Shown here: positions 1 to 5,497 of the stretch, piece after piece
How positions within the stretch are numbered: position 1 is the stretch's first letter
How the letters are laid out: each line of letters begins with the position of its first letter
Assembly: GCA_002372275.1 (NCBI GenBank)
Contig: DFFP01000027.1
Span: 1 to 6,030 of the forward strand
DNA from: Alphaproteobacteria bacterium UBA3773
GTDB lineage: Bacteria; Pseudomonadota; Alphaproteobacteria; RF32; CAG-239
Length of the DNA: 6,030 bases
Direction: 5' to 3'
Position numbers and translations under genes: made by a program
Notes under the pieces: generated by a model
Told to the model about the DNA's origin: nothing
The model's database searches: none
The model's input: only the letters and a program-made list of their open reading frames with translations

Positions 1-43
1 GGCATTCAAGAGGTCAGGAGTTCGACCCTCCTTAGCTCCACCA
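1..43 (+). tRNA. tRNA-Ala(GGC), 3' part only
   Basis: The window opens at what reads as the anticodon GGC (1-3). It is followed by A37, T38, the 3' strand of the anticodon stem (TCAAG, 6-10) and a five-base variable loop AGGTC. The T arm follows: stem AGGAG (16-20), loop TTCGACC (21-27) and CTCCT (28-32). The acceptor 3' strand TAGCTCC (33-39), discriminator A40 and an encoded CCA (41-43) complete it. The acceptor strand, variable loop and CCA closely resemble the bacterial tRNA-Ala GGC/TGC pattern. The 5' half lies outside the window, so the anticodon assignment depends on the first three bases being 34-36, which the spacing supports. Confidence 0.9.
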
Positions 44-46
44 ATT

Positions 47-85
47 AAAACAAAAACAGCACCTTTAGGGTGTTGTTTTTGTTTT
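47..85 (+). terminator. Intrinsic terminator after the tRNA
   Basis: A 17-base arm (47-63, A-rich then GCACC) pairs with 69-85 (GGTGTTG then T-rich) around the loop TTTAG, with one G-T wobble. The U tract is built into the 3' arm (TTGTTTTTGTTTT), so the hairpin has A-U pairs below a short GC-rich top. It begins three bases after the encoded CCA, so it most likely ends the tRNA transcript. The A-rich left arm means it could also stop transcripts arriving from the right. Confidence 0.85.
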
Positions 86-145
86 AAACGTGTGAAATAA
101 AATTGGGTCGAACAATATTTTCTTTCATATACATCATTTTTTCTC

Positions 146-174
146 TTGATTTTTTTTAGACAAAATGGTATAAA
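146..174 (+). promoter_or_regulatory. Sigma70-type promoter for the 224-820 gene
   Basis: A -35 box TTGATT (146-151) and a -10 box TATAAA (169-174) are separated by exactly 17 bases. Transcription would start near 181, giving a leader of about 43 nt before the ATG at 224. The same -35 sequence with the same spacing recurs upstream of the rluB-like gene, which supports the call. Confidence 0.7.
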
Positions 175-223
175 GACCATAAATTCTTAAACATTGTGCA
201 AATCATTTAAAAATTTTTTTACT

Positions 224-820
224 ATGAACGCAAAACTGAATGCAGATCTTCAATCTTTCAAGGAAAGATTGGATCAAAAAGGTTTGTCTGAACCTATTAA
301 ACTCGGTTATCTCGCACTCTATCGCCAAATTTGGCTTGCGGAGCAAATGTCTGAAACAGAGCTTATCAAGCGCGCCAAAATGATTAAGCCGTTGATACGA
401 CTTGACAAAACAAACCAGCGCTATGTCGCCGGAGATTTTCAGCCCGGTGACAAGTTCGTTTTCACCCTTCCGTGTGATATCCGGCAGAGTTATCTCTACA
501 ATTACGCGAAAAAGAGAATTGTTCCCGAGAACGTTCCTGAATTGCAAGAGGTAACATCATTTACCTGCTATCACCGTTACGGCGGTTATTTCGGATTTTT
601 CCGCCCCGGGGTCAATGAAGTGCTTTCGCAGATTCCCGAAGACATCAATTTGGATGAGATACAAGCTTTCGAAATAAAGATTGCTTCTCTCAATCCGGAC
701 AGCCTTTATGATGATGTGCTTGATCGGCATGTGACAACCGTCATTTTGTATAAAATGAAAGACGGTCTGCCCAAATCAATGGCCAACCAGAAAGTCATCT
801 GTGACGGCAAAGAGTATTAA
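224..820 (+). CDS. Hypothetical protein, 198 aa, function unknown
   Basis: I do not recognise this protein. It is a soluble protein of ordinary composition with no signal peptide or membrane segment. The first ~60 residues look helical (MNAKLNADLQSFKERL at the start). The middle is aromatic and mixed, with a striking run around residues 114-126 (CYHRYGGYFGFFR) and then a charged, probably alpha/beta C-terminus ending CDGKEY. The reading frame continues upstream to a TTG at 194, adding ten residues (CKSFKNFFT and the start). I prefer the ATG at 224 because the extension is lysine/phenylalanine-rich and T-rich at DNA level and reads like leader. Neither start has a visible Shine-Dalgarno: the ATG is preceded by an A/T-only stretch. 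It has its own promoter (146-174), ends at a bidirectional terminator, and so is a single-gene unit converging on the 754-residue gene. Gene reality is likely; function unassigned. Confidence 0.85.
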   Translation: MNAKLNADLQSFKERLDQKGLSEPIKLGYLALYRQIWLAEQMSETELIKRAKMIKPLIRLDKTNQRYVAGDFQPGDKFVFTLPCDIRQSYLYNYAKKRIVPENVPELQEVTSFTCYHRYGGYFGFFRPGVNEVLSQIPEDINLDEIQAFEIKIASLNPDSLYDDVLDRHVTTVILYKMKDGLPKSMANQKVICDGKEY

Positions 821-834
821 CCGCTTTGCGTATG

Positions 835-868
835 AAAAAAACACCGCTTATTTAGGCGGTGTTTTTTT
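835..868. terminator. Bidirectional intrinsic terminator between convergent genes
   Basis: A7 (835-841) followed by CACCGC (842-847), a short T/A-rich loop, then GCGGTG (856-861) and T7 (862-868). The GC core is flanked by A7 on one side and T7 on the other, so it works as a terminator on both strands. It lies 15 bases after the stop of the 224-820 gene and 21 bases after the stop (889) of the minus-strand 754-residue gene. Confidence 0.92.
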
Positions 869-888
869 TATAATCAGAAGACTTCAAG

Positions 889-3153
889 CTAATACGAACG
901 CCCTTGCGAGGCAGGAGCTTGAGGTTGCAGCGCAGGCGATGTCGCTTGAGGTGCAGGAGCTTGATTTTGCTGATTTTGAGTATTTTTCTTACGTTCATTG
1001 TTAATCTGCGTGATTCCCCAAGACATTTCTGTCGGACGCTTAAATGACAAACCGGCATGTTCCAAAGGTAATTCGAGTTTTTCCAAATTATTGTTGTACA
1101 AAACAGTATTAATATGCGAAACACTACCTTTAACCGTCGGGAAAATCACACCACCGATGATAACATCATCTGCACGGTGTGCACGAGCATTATCATCATC
1201 CTTAAATGCTTGAATAATTCGCTGTTCCATACGTTTTTCCTGAAGCGGATACATCACTTCATACATGGCCTTGAAATCTTCATTGGTTAAAGATTTAACT
1301 GGCTTTGAAACATCGATTCGACGTATTAATTCGGTCTTTTCCTTTCGGACATCGCTTATTTGTTCTTGCGTTTGACGTTTCTTTTCACGCAACTCTTTGA
1401 GTTCTTCTTCATACACGCGTTTTTTCTCTTCATCATCACGCGGCATTGAATCTAAAAGTTTTTGCTCTCTGGTATTTAAGTTATTCAAACGTTGTTGTAA
1501 AGATTCTTCCAAATGAGCATATTTTCTTTCAATACGCGAACCAAGCGTTGAATCAAGCTCCGGCTCATTTTCATTGCCAATATATAAATCAAACACTTCA
1601 CGAAGCGTTTGCATACCGGCAAGCGTAATGGCGGCTCCTCGCTCACTATCACGACTTCCTTCTTCAATTTTTTGTTCCACCATCGGCTTTAATTCATTGA
1701 GGTAGGCATTCTTAAAGTTAATAAAGTCTCTGCTTAAATTCGCTGCCGACAATTCATTTCGTTGCTGTCTTAACAAATCAACCGATTCGTTTTTACATTG
1801 CTGAATATAAGCCTGATCACTGACTGAGAGCGTATCGCCTTTAGCGGCATAATTTGCCTCCCATTGTTCCATCAAGCGACGTTCAAAAGCCGATAACTCC
1901 TCTTTAGAAAGTTTAGCTTTGGCAGTATTCAGCATTTTTTCGGCTTTATCACGCGTAATTTTAACACCTTTGGGGACAATACCTTTTTCGGCGCAAGCTA
2001 TCATCCAAGTCATTTTATCACAGTTCGGCACAGAAGAAAGGTTCAGGTGTGTGATGCCCGTTTTTTTAATCTCGCCCATAAAATCGCCGGCCAAACTTTG
2101 ATCAAAAGCTTTTCCGCCAGGCGTGGCATAGCCGAAATGAAAACGATTGTTCGAGCATGAAACATAAAGTCTGTATGCATAAGTCGGAACGTGAACATGC
2201 GGATTTTTAGGATCAGCTCTTCCATCTTTTTTGTAGTTTTCCGGGTCGTCTTTATCATACACACTGAAAACATACGTCGGAACACCGTTTATTATTTTAA
2301 CATGTTTCCAATATGAACGATTTTCTCTTTTGTGATAGTCTTTTCTGAGTAAATTTTCAATATTGCGGACTTCTTCTTCAAGAGAAATATTTTGAGGAAG
2401 CGGTAAATCGGGTGTGATCGTTGTATAATGCTCAGAAAAATCCGCATTTTGCGCGGCCGTCGGAACGGTCGGTTCATTGCCTTGAATTTGAGACTGAACC
2501 TGTGCTTGATTTTGTACTTGAGTTTGTGCTTGGTTTTCTTCTGTTTCCTCAACAGGTTTCGGTGCCCCCGGATTATCAACCCTGTTTTGAAGTTCTTTTT
2601 CCTGATAACGCTCAAAGAGTTCTTTTAATTTGGCGTCCACATCAATCACACCACCACTCATTGGTAGGCTCAAGCCAAAAGTTGAAAAACCGTATTTATG
2701 GCAAAATTCAAAAATCTGCTTTAATTTTTCATCATTTAAATCGCGCAGCGTTTCATCCGGAAAACTGATTTGCCCTTGCATTTGTTGCGGTTCCGTTGAA
2801 GTTTTTAAGGCACTCAAACCGAATTTTGTACCGTCTGCCAAAGTGCACTCAAGCTCTAATTGCTTGCTTTTACCCGCCACATCATATTCTTCACACGCAA
2901 TTTCAGGGCGTCTATAAGGCACTTCTTTTAAATCATAACTCACATCTGTATCACTGCTGATACTTTGCTGACTGACCCTGTATAAAACCGAAAATTCTTC
3001 CGGATAATTTTCTAAATAGCGCTGATATTTTTGGGTCACATTTGAAGGAAGCCCCCGCTCGGCAAGTGCATCTAGTTCCCTTCTAATGTTTTCAGGCGAA
3101 TAAGCCGTGTAATTGTGCGTGATATTTGAAACTTGAACGTAGTTATTCGGCAT
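889..3153 (-). CDS. Large hypothetical coiled-coil protein, 754 aa
   Basis: I do not recognise this family. There is no signal peptide or membrane segment, so it is probably cytosolic. Seen in order: an N-terminal part (1-130); a segment at about 136-183 (KLKQIFEFCHKYGFSTFGLS); a Q/A-rich linker at 207-225 made of Q-x dipeptides; a folded region at about 255-400. That region holds an aromatic strand-rich part (YWKHVKIINGVPTYVFSVYD, 281-300; NPHVHVPTYAYRLYV) and a second helix-strand unit (DFMGEIKKTGITHLNLSSVP, 357-376). After it come long charged helices (400-500), a probable coiled coil (about 540-612, EEELKELREKKRQTQEQ), a compact C-terminal part (620-715) and a Q/A/P-rich disordered tail (725-754). 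The helix-then-beta-strand units at 136-165 and 350-376 resemble each other and, loosely, LPD7-like domains of mobile-element proteins; this is only a visual hint. The ATG at 3153 is supported by GGAG seven bases upstream and a promoter at 3197-3225. It ends with TAG near the shared terminator. Confidence 0.9.
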   Translation of the reverse strand: MPNNYVQVSNITHNYTAYSPENIRRELDALAERGLPSNVTQKYQRYLENYPEEFSVLYRVSQQSISSDTDVSYDLKEVPYRRPEIACEEYDVAGKSKQLELECTLADGTKFGLSALKTSTEPQQMQGQISFPDETLRDLNDEKLKQIFEFCHKYGFSTFGLSLPMSGGVIDVDAKLKELFERYQEKELQNRVDNPGAPKPVEETEENQAQTQVQNQAQVQSQIQGNEPTVPTAAQNADFSEHYTTITPDLPLPQNISLEEEVRNIENLLRKDYHKRENRSYWKHVKIINGVPTYVFSVYDKDDPENYKKDGRADPKNPHVHVPTYAYRLYVSCSNNRFHFGYATPGGKAFDQSLAGDFMGEIKKTGITHLNLSSVPNCDKMTWMIACAEKGIVPKGVKITRDKAEKMLNTAKAKLSKEELSAFERRLMEQWEANYAAKGDTLSVSDQAYIQQCKNESVDLLRQQRNELSAANLSRDFINFKNAYLNELKPMVEQKIEEGSRDSERGAAITLAGMQTLREVFDLYIGNENEPELDSTLGSRIERKYAHLEESLQQRLNNLNTREQKLLDSMPRDDEEKKRVYEEELKELREKKRQTQEQISDVRKEKTELIRRIDVSKPVKSLTNEDFKAMYEVMYPLQEKRMEQRIIQAFKDDDNARAHRADDVIIGGVIFPTVKGSVSHINTVLYNNNLEKLELPLEHAGLSFKRPTEMSWGITQINNERKKNTQNQQNQAPAPQATSPALQPQAPASQGRSY
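2479..2535 (-). repeat. Degenerate coding repeat for the Q/A/V linker
   Basis: This stretch encodes residues 207-225 of the 754-residue protein, an alternation of glutamine with A, T, V, N, S or I. On the plus strand the motif TGTGCTTG appears twice with diverged copies (TGTACTTG) between, showing short tandem duplication. It separates the N-terminal segment from the main folded region and is probably a flexible spacer whose length may vary between strains. Confidence 0.65.
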
Positions 3154-3196
3154 AAAAAAACTCCAATCAAAATCTTTTTTTTACAATTTTGGACAA

Positions 3197-3225
3197 ACTA
3201 TAACATATTTTTTTCTAAATTTCAA
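3197..3225 (-). promoter_or_regulatory. Promoter for the 754-residue gene
   Basis: Read on the minus strand, TTGAAA (3225-3220) and TATAGT (3202-3197) are separated by 17 bases. It lies in the 90-base A/T-rich gap between the rsmD stop and the ATG at 3153, giving a leader of about 36 nt that contains the GGAG ribosome binding site (3161-3164). The gene can therefore be transcribed independently of rsmD, although I see no terminator after rsmD, so read-through is also possible. Confidence 0.75.
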
Positions 3226-3243
3226 ATCTTTTATAACAAAAAT

Positions 3244-3786
3244 TTAGGCATGAAAAATATAAAAACGAAGTTTCGCCATTCCATAAACACGCTCATTGAT
3301 CAATTCAAAAGACAGAGGTAAATTCAAATCTTCATTATGGCGCGTTTCAACAATGCAAAGCGCATCGCTGGACAAAAAGCCTTTTTGCACCAGCTCTTCA
3401 AACGCTTTTTCGTTTAACCCCATATCATACGGCGCATCTGAAAAAACAATATCATATTTTTCTTTTGAATACGGCAAGCGAATGACATCGGCTTTAATAA
3501 TATTTATTTTTTCTTTTTCTGCTGGAAAAAGAGCCGAATTTTTGCTTAAAAGACTGATATTTTGATCAATAAAACAAACTTTTGAGGCCTCTCTTGAAAG
3601 GGCTTCAAAACCAAACGCACCGGTGCCTGCAAAAACGTCCAACACTTTTTTATCCTTAACCCCGCCGACAAGTGAATAAAGGATACTGAACACGGCCTCA
3701 CGTGCTCGATCTGATGTCGGACGAACATTTTTGTTTTCGGGCGAAATCAAATTTTTGGCGCGATATTTTCCGGCAATAATCCTCAT
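3244..3786 (-). CDS. rsmD: 16S rRNA (guanine(966)-N2)-methyltransferase RsmD
   Basis: Family role: SAM-dependent N2-methylation of G966 in 16S rRNA (E. coli numbering), in the small-subunit head near the P site. Seen: MRIIAGKYR at the N-terminus; the family block RPTSDRAREAVFSIL (22-36); the SAM-binding glycine motif VLDVFAGTGAFGFEALSR (48-65); an acidic residue after the second strand (D74); KADV (98-101); and the catalytic motif IV as FSDAPYD (115-121). At 180 residues the length is normal for the family. Motif IV reads D-A-P-Y where D-P-P-Y/F is usual, but the Asp, second Pro and aromatic are kept, so activity is plausible. The start ATG overlaps the upstream gene's TGA (ATGA, 3783-3786), with AGAGG (3795-3799) eight bases before it inside that gene, implying translational coupling. 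No terminator is seen after the stop. Confidence 0.95.
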   Translation of the reverse strand: MRIIAGKYRAKNLISPENKNVRPTSDRAREAVFSILYSLVGGVKDKKVLDVFAGTGAFGFEALSREASKVCFIDQNISLLSKNSALFPAEKEKINIIKADVIRLPYSKEKYDIVFSDAPYDMGLNEKAFEELVQKGFLSSDALCIVETRHNEDLNLPLSFELINERVYGMAKLRFYIFHA

Positions 3787-4505
3787 TTAACGAGCCTCTT
3801 TCCAAGCTGTTCTTTCAAAACTTTTTGAGGCACTTCTTTAAGCTCGCCTTTTTGCAGATTTCCAAGCTGAAACGGCCCGTATGAAACGCGTATCAAACGC
3901 GCCACCTCTAAACCGCAATAAGCCATTAATTTTCGAATTTCGCGATTTTTACCCTCATTTAAGGTCACGGTCAGCCACGTGTTTGTGCCGTTTTGTGAAT
4001 CAACGGTTATTTCTGTTTTACCATATGATATACCGTCAATCGTTACCCCTTTTTGAACCTCGCTTAATTTATTTTGATTTAAAACGCCGTGCACTCTGAC
4101 CCTATATCTTCTCGACCACGCATTTTTCGGCAGCTCGAGTTCGCGCGATAAATCACCGCTGTTTGTCAAGAGAAGCAACCCCTCCGAGTTCAAATCAAGC
4201 CGTCCGACACTGATAACGCGGCCGATGCTGTCAGGCAATTCGTCAAAAACGGTTGTTCTCCCCTTTTCATCTTTATGTGTGGTGACCAAACCTGTCGGTT
4301 TATAATAAAGCCAAAGCCGAACCGCTTCGGGTGCTTTTAATTTTTCGCCGTCAAGCAAAATATCCTCATCACCCGTCACATTAAAGGCAGGGGAAAGAAT
4401 AGTTTTCCCGTCAACTGTAATGCGCCCGTCTAAAATATATTTTTCGGCTTCTCTTCTTGAGCATACACCGGCAGAAGCAATAAATTTGGCAAGTCTTTGT
4501 TCCAT
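3783..4505 (-). CDS. rluB: RsuA/RluB/E/F-family rRNA pseudouridine synthase, probably RluB
   Basis: Family role: converts a specific rRNA uridine to pseudouridine; RluB acts on 23S U2605 (E. coli numbering). Seen: an N-terminal S4 RNA-binding domain (about 2-48, RLAKFIASAGVCSRREAE); the strand LYYKPTGLVTT (66-76) that opens the catalytic domain; the catalytic motif VGRLDLNSEGLLLLTN (100-115) with nucleophile Asp104; and the family C-terminal motif NEGKNREIRKLM (183-194). At 240 residues it is a compact version without the long basic C-terminal extension of many alphaproteobacterial RluB proteins. RluB is preferred over RsuA, RluE or RluF because of its neighbourhood with rsmD and tadA, so the exact target uridine is an inference. 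The ATG at 4505 has AAGGA (4515-4519) nine bases upstream and a near-consensus promoter at 4535-4563. It is first in a two-gene operon with rsmD. Confidence 0.93.
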   Translation of the reverse strand: MEQRLAKFIASAGVCSRREAEKYILDGRITVDGKTILSPAFNVTGDEDILLDGEKLKAPEAVRLWLYYKPTGLVTTHKDEKGRTTVFDELPDSIGRVISVGRLDLNSEGLLLLTNSGDLSRELELPKNAWSRRYRVRVHGVLNQNKLSEVQKGVTIDGISYGKTEITVDSQNGTNTWLTVTLNEGKNREIRKLMAYCGLEVARLIRVSYGPFQLGNLQKGELKEVPQKVLKEQLGKRLVK

Positions 4506-4534
4506 ATTAACTCATCCTTTAAGAATTTGAGCGT

Positions 4535-4563
4535 ACTATACTTTAGATTAAACGCAAAATCAA
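4535..4563 (-). promoter_or_regulatory. Promoter of the rluB-rsmD operon
   Basis: On the minus strand TTGATT (4563-4558) and TATAGT (4540-4535) are 17 bases apart, predicting a transcript start near 4528 and a leader of about 23 nt. The -35 box overlaps the divergent tadA ribosome binding site (AAAGGA, 4562-4567). The plus strand carries an overlapping TATACT (4537-4542) that could be the -10 for tadA, but I see no matching -35 at the right distance. Confidence 0.75.
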
Positions 4564-4572
4564 AGGATATTT

Positions 4573-5022
4573 ATGACAAGCGAAAAATATATGTTGCTCG
4601 CCTTAAAAGAGGCCCAAAAAGCATTTTTAGCTGATGAAGTGCCTGTCGGCGCCGTGATAGTTGATCAAGCAGGCAAAATCCTCTCTAAAGCCCACAACAA
4701 AACAGAACATGGTCTTGATCCTACCGCACACGCCGAAATTTTAGCTATCCGAAAAGCCTGTCAAAAGCTAAAGCAAAAACGCCTTTGGGACTGCACGCTT
4801 GTTGTGACTTTAGAGCCATGCGCCATGTGTGCGACTGCCATTTCAATGGCACGCATATCAAAAGTGATTATCGGGGCAAAAGATGAAAAAAACGGCGCCG
4901 TTTTGAGTGGTGTCAAATTCTTTGAAAGCGCCACCTGCCACTTTAAGCCCGAGGTTGAAACGGGTATTTTAGAACAAGAATGCGCACAAATCTTAAAAGA
5001 TTTTTTTAAATTGAAACGCTAA
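4573..5022 (+). CDS. tadA: tRNA-specific adenosine deaminase TadA
   Basis: Family role: deaminates the wobble adenosine (A34) of tRNA-Arg(ACG) to inosine so that one tRNA reads CGU, CGC and CGA. Seen: the zinc-dependent cytidine/deoxycytidylate deaminase fold with VPVGAVIVD (23-31), the catalytic HAE motif (His53, Glu55), and the second zinc-binding motif PCAMC with Cys83 and Cys86, followed by ARISKVIIGAKDEKNGA (93-109). At 149 residues it is within the usual length. The ATG at 4573 follows AAAGGA (4562-4567) with a five-base spacer. It is divergent from the rluB-rsmD operon, so translation-machinery modification genes share one 67-base intergenic region. The other possible call would be a guanine or cytosine deaminase of the same fold; the sequence pattern and neighbours favour TadA. 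Confidence 0.95.
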   Translation: MTSEKYMLLALKEAQKAFLADEVPVGAVIVDQAGKILSKAHNKTEHGLDPTAHAEILAIRKACQKLKQKRLWDCTLVVTLEPCAMCATAISMARISKVIIGAKDEKNGAVLSGVKFFESATCHFKPEVETGILEQECAQILKDFFKLKR

Positions 5023-5040
5023 TCTATTTTTTCTTAAAAC

Positions 5041-5072
5041 GTCATCCAGAGGCCTTTAGGCCGTAGGGATCT
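5041..5072. repeat. Palindromic intergenic repeat, copy 1
   Basis: Begins GTCATCC and ends GGATCT. ATCC (5044-5047) pairs with GGAT (5067-5070), and GGCC (5051-5054) with GGCC (5059-5062) around a TTTA loop, with an internal loop between. The same GTCAT...ATCT frame recurs twice downstream. It starts 18 bases after the tadA stop and may form an end structure on that transcript, but the following bases are not a strong U tract. Confidence 0.7.
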
Positions 5073-5133
5073 ATTCTGCTTTTAAACATGTCTATTTTTC
5101 TTTTTCTATATCAAAAGTGATAGACTTTTTCCC

Positions 5134-5162
5134 TTTACTTTTAAATAAAAATCTCCCATAAT
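5134..5162 (+). promoter_or_regulatory. Candidate promoter of the structured RNA
   Basis: TTTACT (5134-5139) and CATAAT (5157-5162) are 17 bases apart, matching 4/6 and 5/6 of the sigma70 consensus. The predicted start is near 5167-5170, which places the whole folded element and its terminator in one transcript of about 210-225 nt. Confidence 0.6.
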
Positions 5163-5167
5163 AAAAG

Positions 5168-5400
5168 CATGATATTGAAAAGTATCAAGTGCCTGAAAAA
5201 AGGCGCGGAGTTTTAACAAGCTCTAACGTTGTTCGGTGTGGATAACACCGTAAAGTGCATAAGTTATGCACGATTATCCCCGAATATGGTTCGGGGAGCT
5301 TTTAGCGTATGTACAGAAGGGAACTTTAAAGGCTAAAAGATCATCTGAACAACGTATGATTTGTTAACTCTCCGACCGCTTTCAAAGCGGTTTTAATTTT
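5168..5400 (+). ncRNA. Structured non-coding RNA, unrecognised class
   Basis: Pairings read from the sequence: a 5' hairpin (5189-5194 with 5201-5206, one wobble); a basal helix of 5206-5210 with 5370-5374 plus 5213-5219 with 5361-5367, split by a 2x2 mismatch; then CGTTGTTC (5227-5234) with GAACAACG (5347-5354), eight perfect pairs. Inside sit four hairpins: A CGGTGT/ACACCG (5234-5239, 5245-5250), B GTGCATA/TATGCAC (5255-5261, 5265-5271), C CCCCGAA/TTCGGGG (5278-5284, 5290-5296), and D CTTTTAGC/GCTAAAAG (5299-5306, 5332-5339), whose interior can form a small GGAA tetraloop hairpin (5317-5326). C5206 and C5234 each have two possible partners. It ends at an intrinsic terminator. I see no RNase P P4 (GAGGAAAGTCC), SRP tetraloop core, tmRNA tRNA-like end or 6S central bubble. 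The role is unknown: it could be a trans-acting RNA or a leader controlling the downstream gene. Confidence 0.7.
5375..5400 (+). terminator. Intrinsic terminator of the structured RNA
   Basis: ACCGCTT (5375-5381) pairs with AAGCGGT (5385-5391) around the loop TCA, followed by TTTTAATTTTT. It starts directly after the basal helix of the structured RNA (last paired base 5374) and lies about 100 bases before the next gene, so it most simply ends an independent RNA. If the RNA is instead a leader, this would be its attenuator. Confidence 0.9.
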
Positions 5401-5413
5401 TATTTACTCTATT

Positions 5414-5439
5414 GTCATTTTGAACTTGTTTCAAAATCT
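5414..5439. repeat. Palindromic intergenic repeat, copy 2
   Basis: GTC followed by a perfect eight-pair stem ATTTTGAA/TTCAAAAT (5417-5424, 5430-5437) with the loop CTTGT, then CT. It shares the GTCAT...ATCT frame and the exact loop with copy 3, which begins 13 bases further on. Confidence 0.75.
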
Positions 5440-5452
5440 CAATAAAAGCAAT

Positions 5453-5480
5453 GTCATCCTTGGGCTTGTCCCGAGGATCT
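5453..5480. repeat. Palindromic intergenic repeat, copy 3
   Basis: GTC followed by a nine-pair stem, ATCCTTGGG (5456-5464) with CCCGAGGAT (5470-5478), one T-G wobble, loop CTTGT (5465-5469), then CT. The stem sequence differs from copy 2 at several paired positions while base pairing is kept, as expected for an element maintained for its fold. It ends about six bases before the AAGGA of the next gene. Confidence 0.8.
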
Positions 5481-5497
5481 ATTAAAAGGAAAAAGTT

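Larger units (their letters stand above)
5023..5497. other. 475-base gene-free but structured intergenic region
   Basis: No convincing protein gene is present. The region holds, in order, palindromic repeat 1 (5041-5072), a promoter (5134-5162), a structured RNA with its terminator (5168-5400), and two more palindromic repeats (5414-5439 and 5453-5480) just before the ribosome binding site of the leucine-rich repeat gene. A 15-codon reading frame at 5169-5216 and a longer frame across 5217-5336 exist but lack ribosome binding sites. Confidence 0.8.

Noticed and set aside
1..85. Attachment site for a tRNA-integrated genomic island
   Set aside because: The tRNA 3' end is a common integration site, but there is no integrase gene and no second copy of the tRNA end within the window.
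801..1004. Plus-strand frame after the 224-820 gene
   Set aside because: It spans the bidirectional terminator and the antisense of the 754-residue gene's C-terminal tail; it has no promoter or ribosome binding site.
2043..2768. Several frames of 60-115 codons inside the 754-residue gene on both strands
   Set aside because: They are out-of-frame shadows of the large gene, with basic or low-complexity products and no start signals.
5217..5336. Open frame across the middle of the structured RNA, with an internal ATG at 5286 giving a 16-codon peptide
   Set aside because: There is no ribosome binding site, the frame runs straight through hairpins A-D, and the product (MVRGAFSVCTEGNFKG) does not resemble a known leader or a tmRNA tag.
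5168..5400. Retron msr-msd, ωRNA/HEARO or CRISPR-associated RNA
   Set aside because: The inverted ends recall such RNAs, but no reverse transcriptase, IscB/TnpB or Cas gene lies in the window, and no direct-repeat array is present.
5401..5497. Separate promoter for the leucine-rich repeat gene
   Set aside because: TTGTCA (5412-5417) and TTGAAC (5420-5425) lie within repeat 2, and no convincing -10 box stands 16-18 bases after either, so I did not call one.
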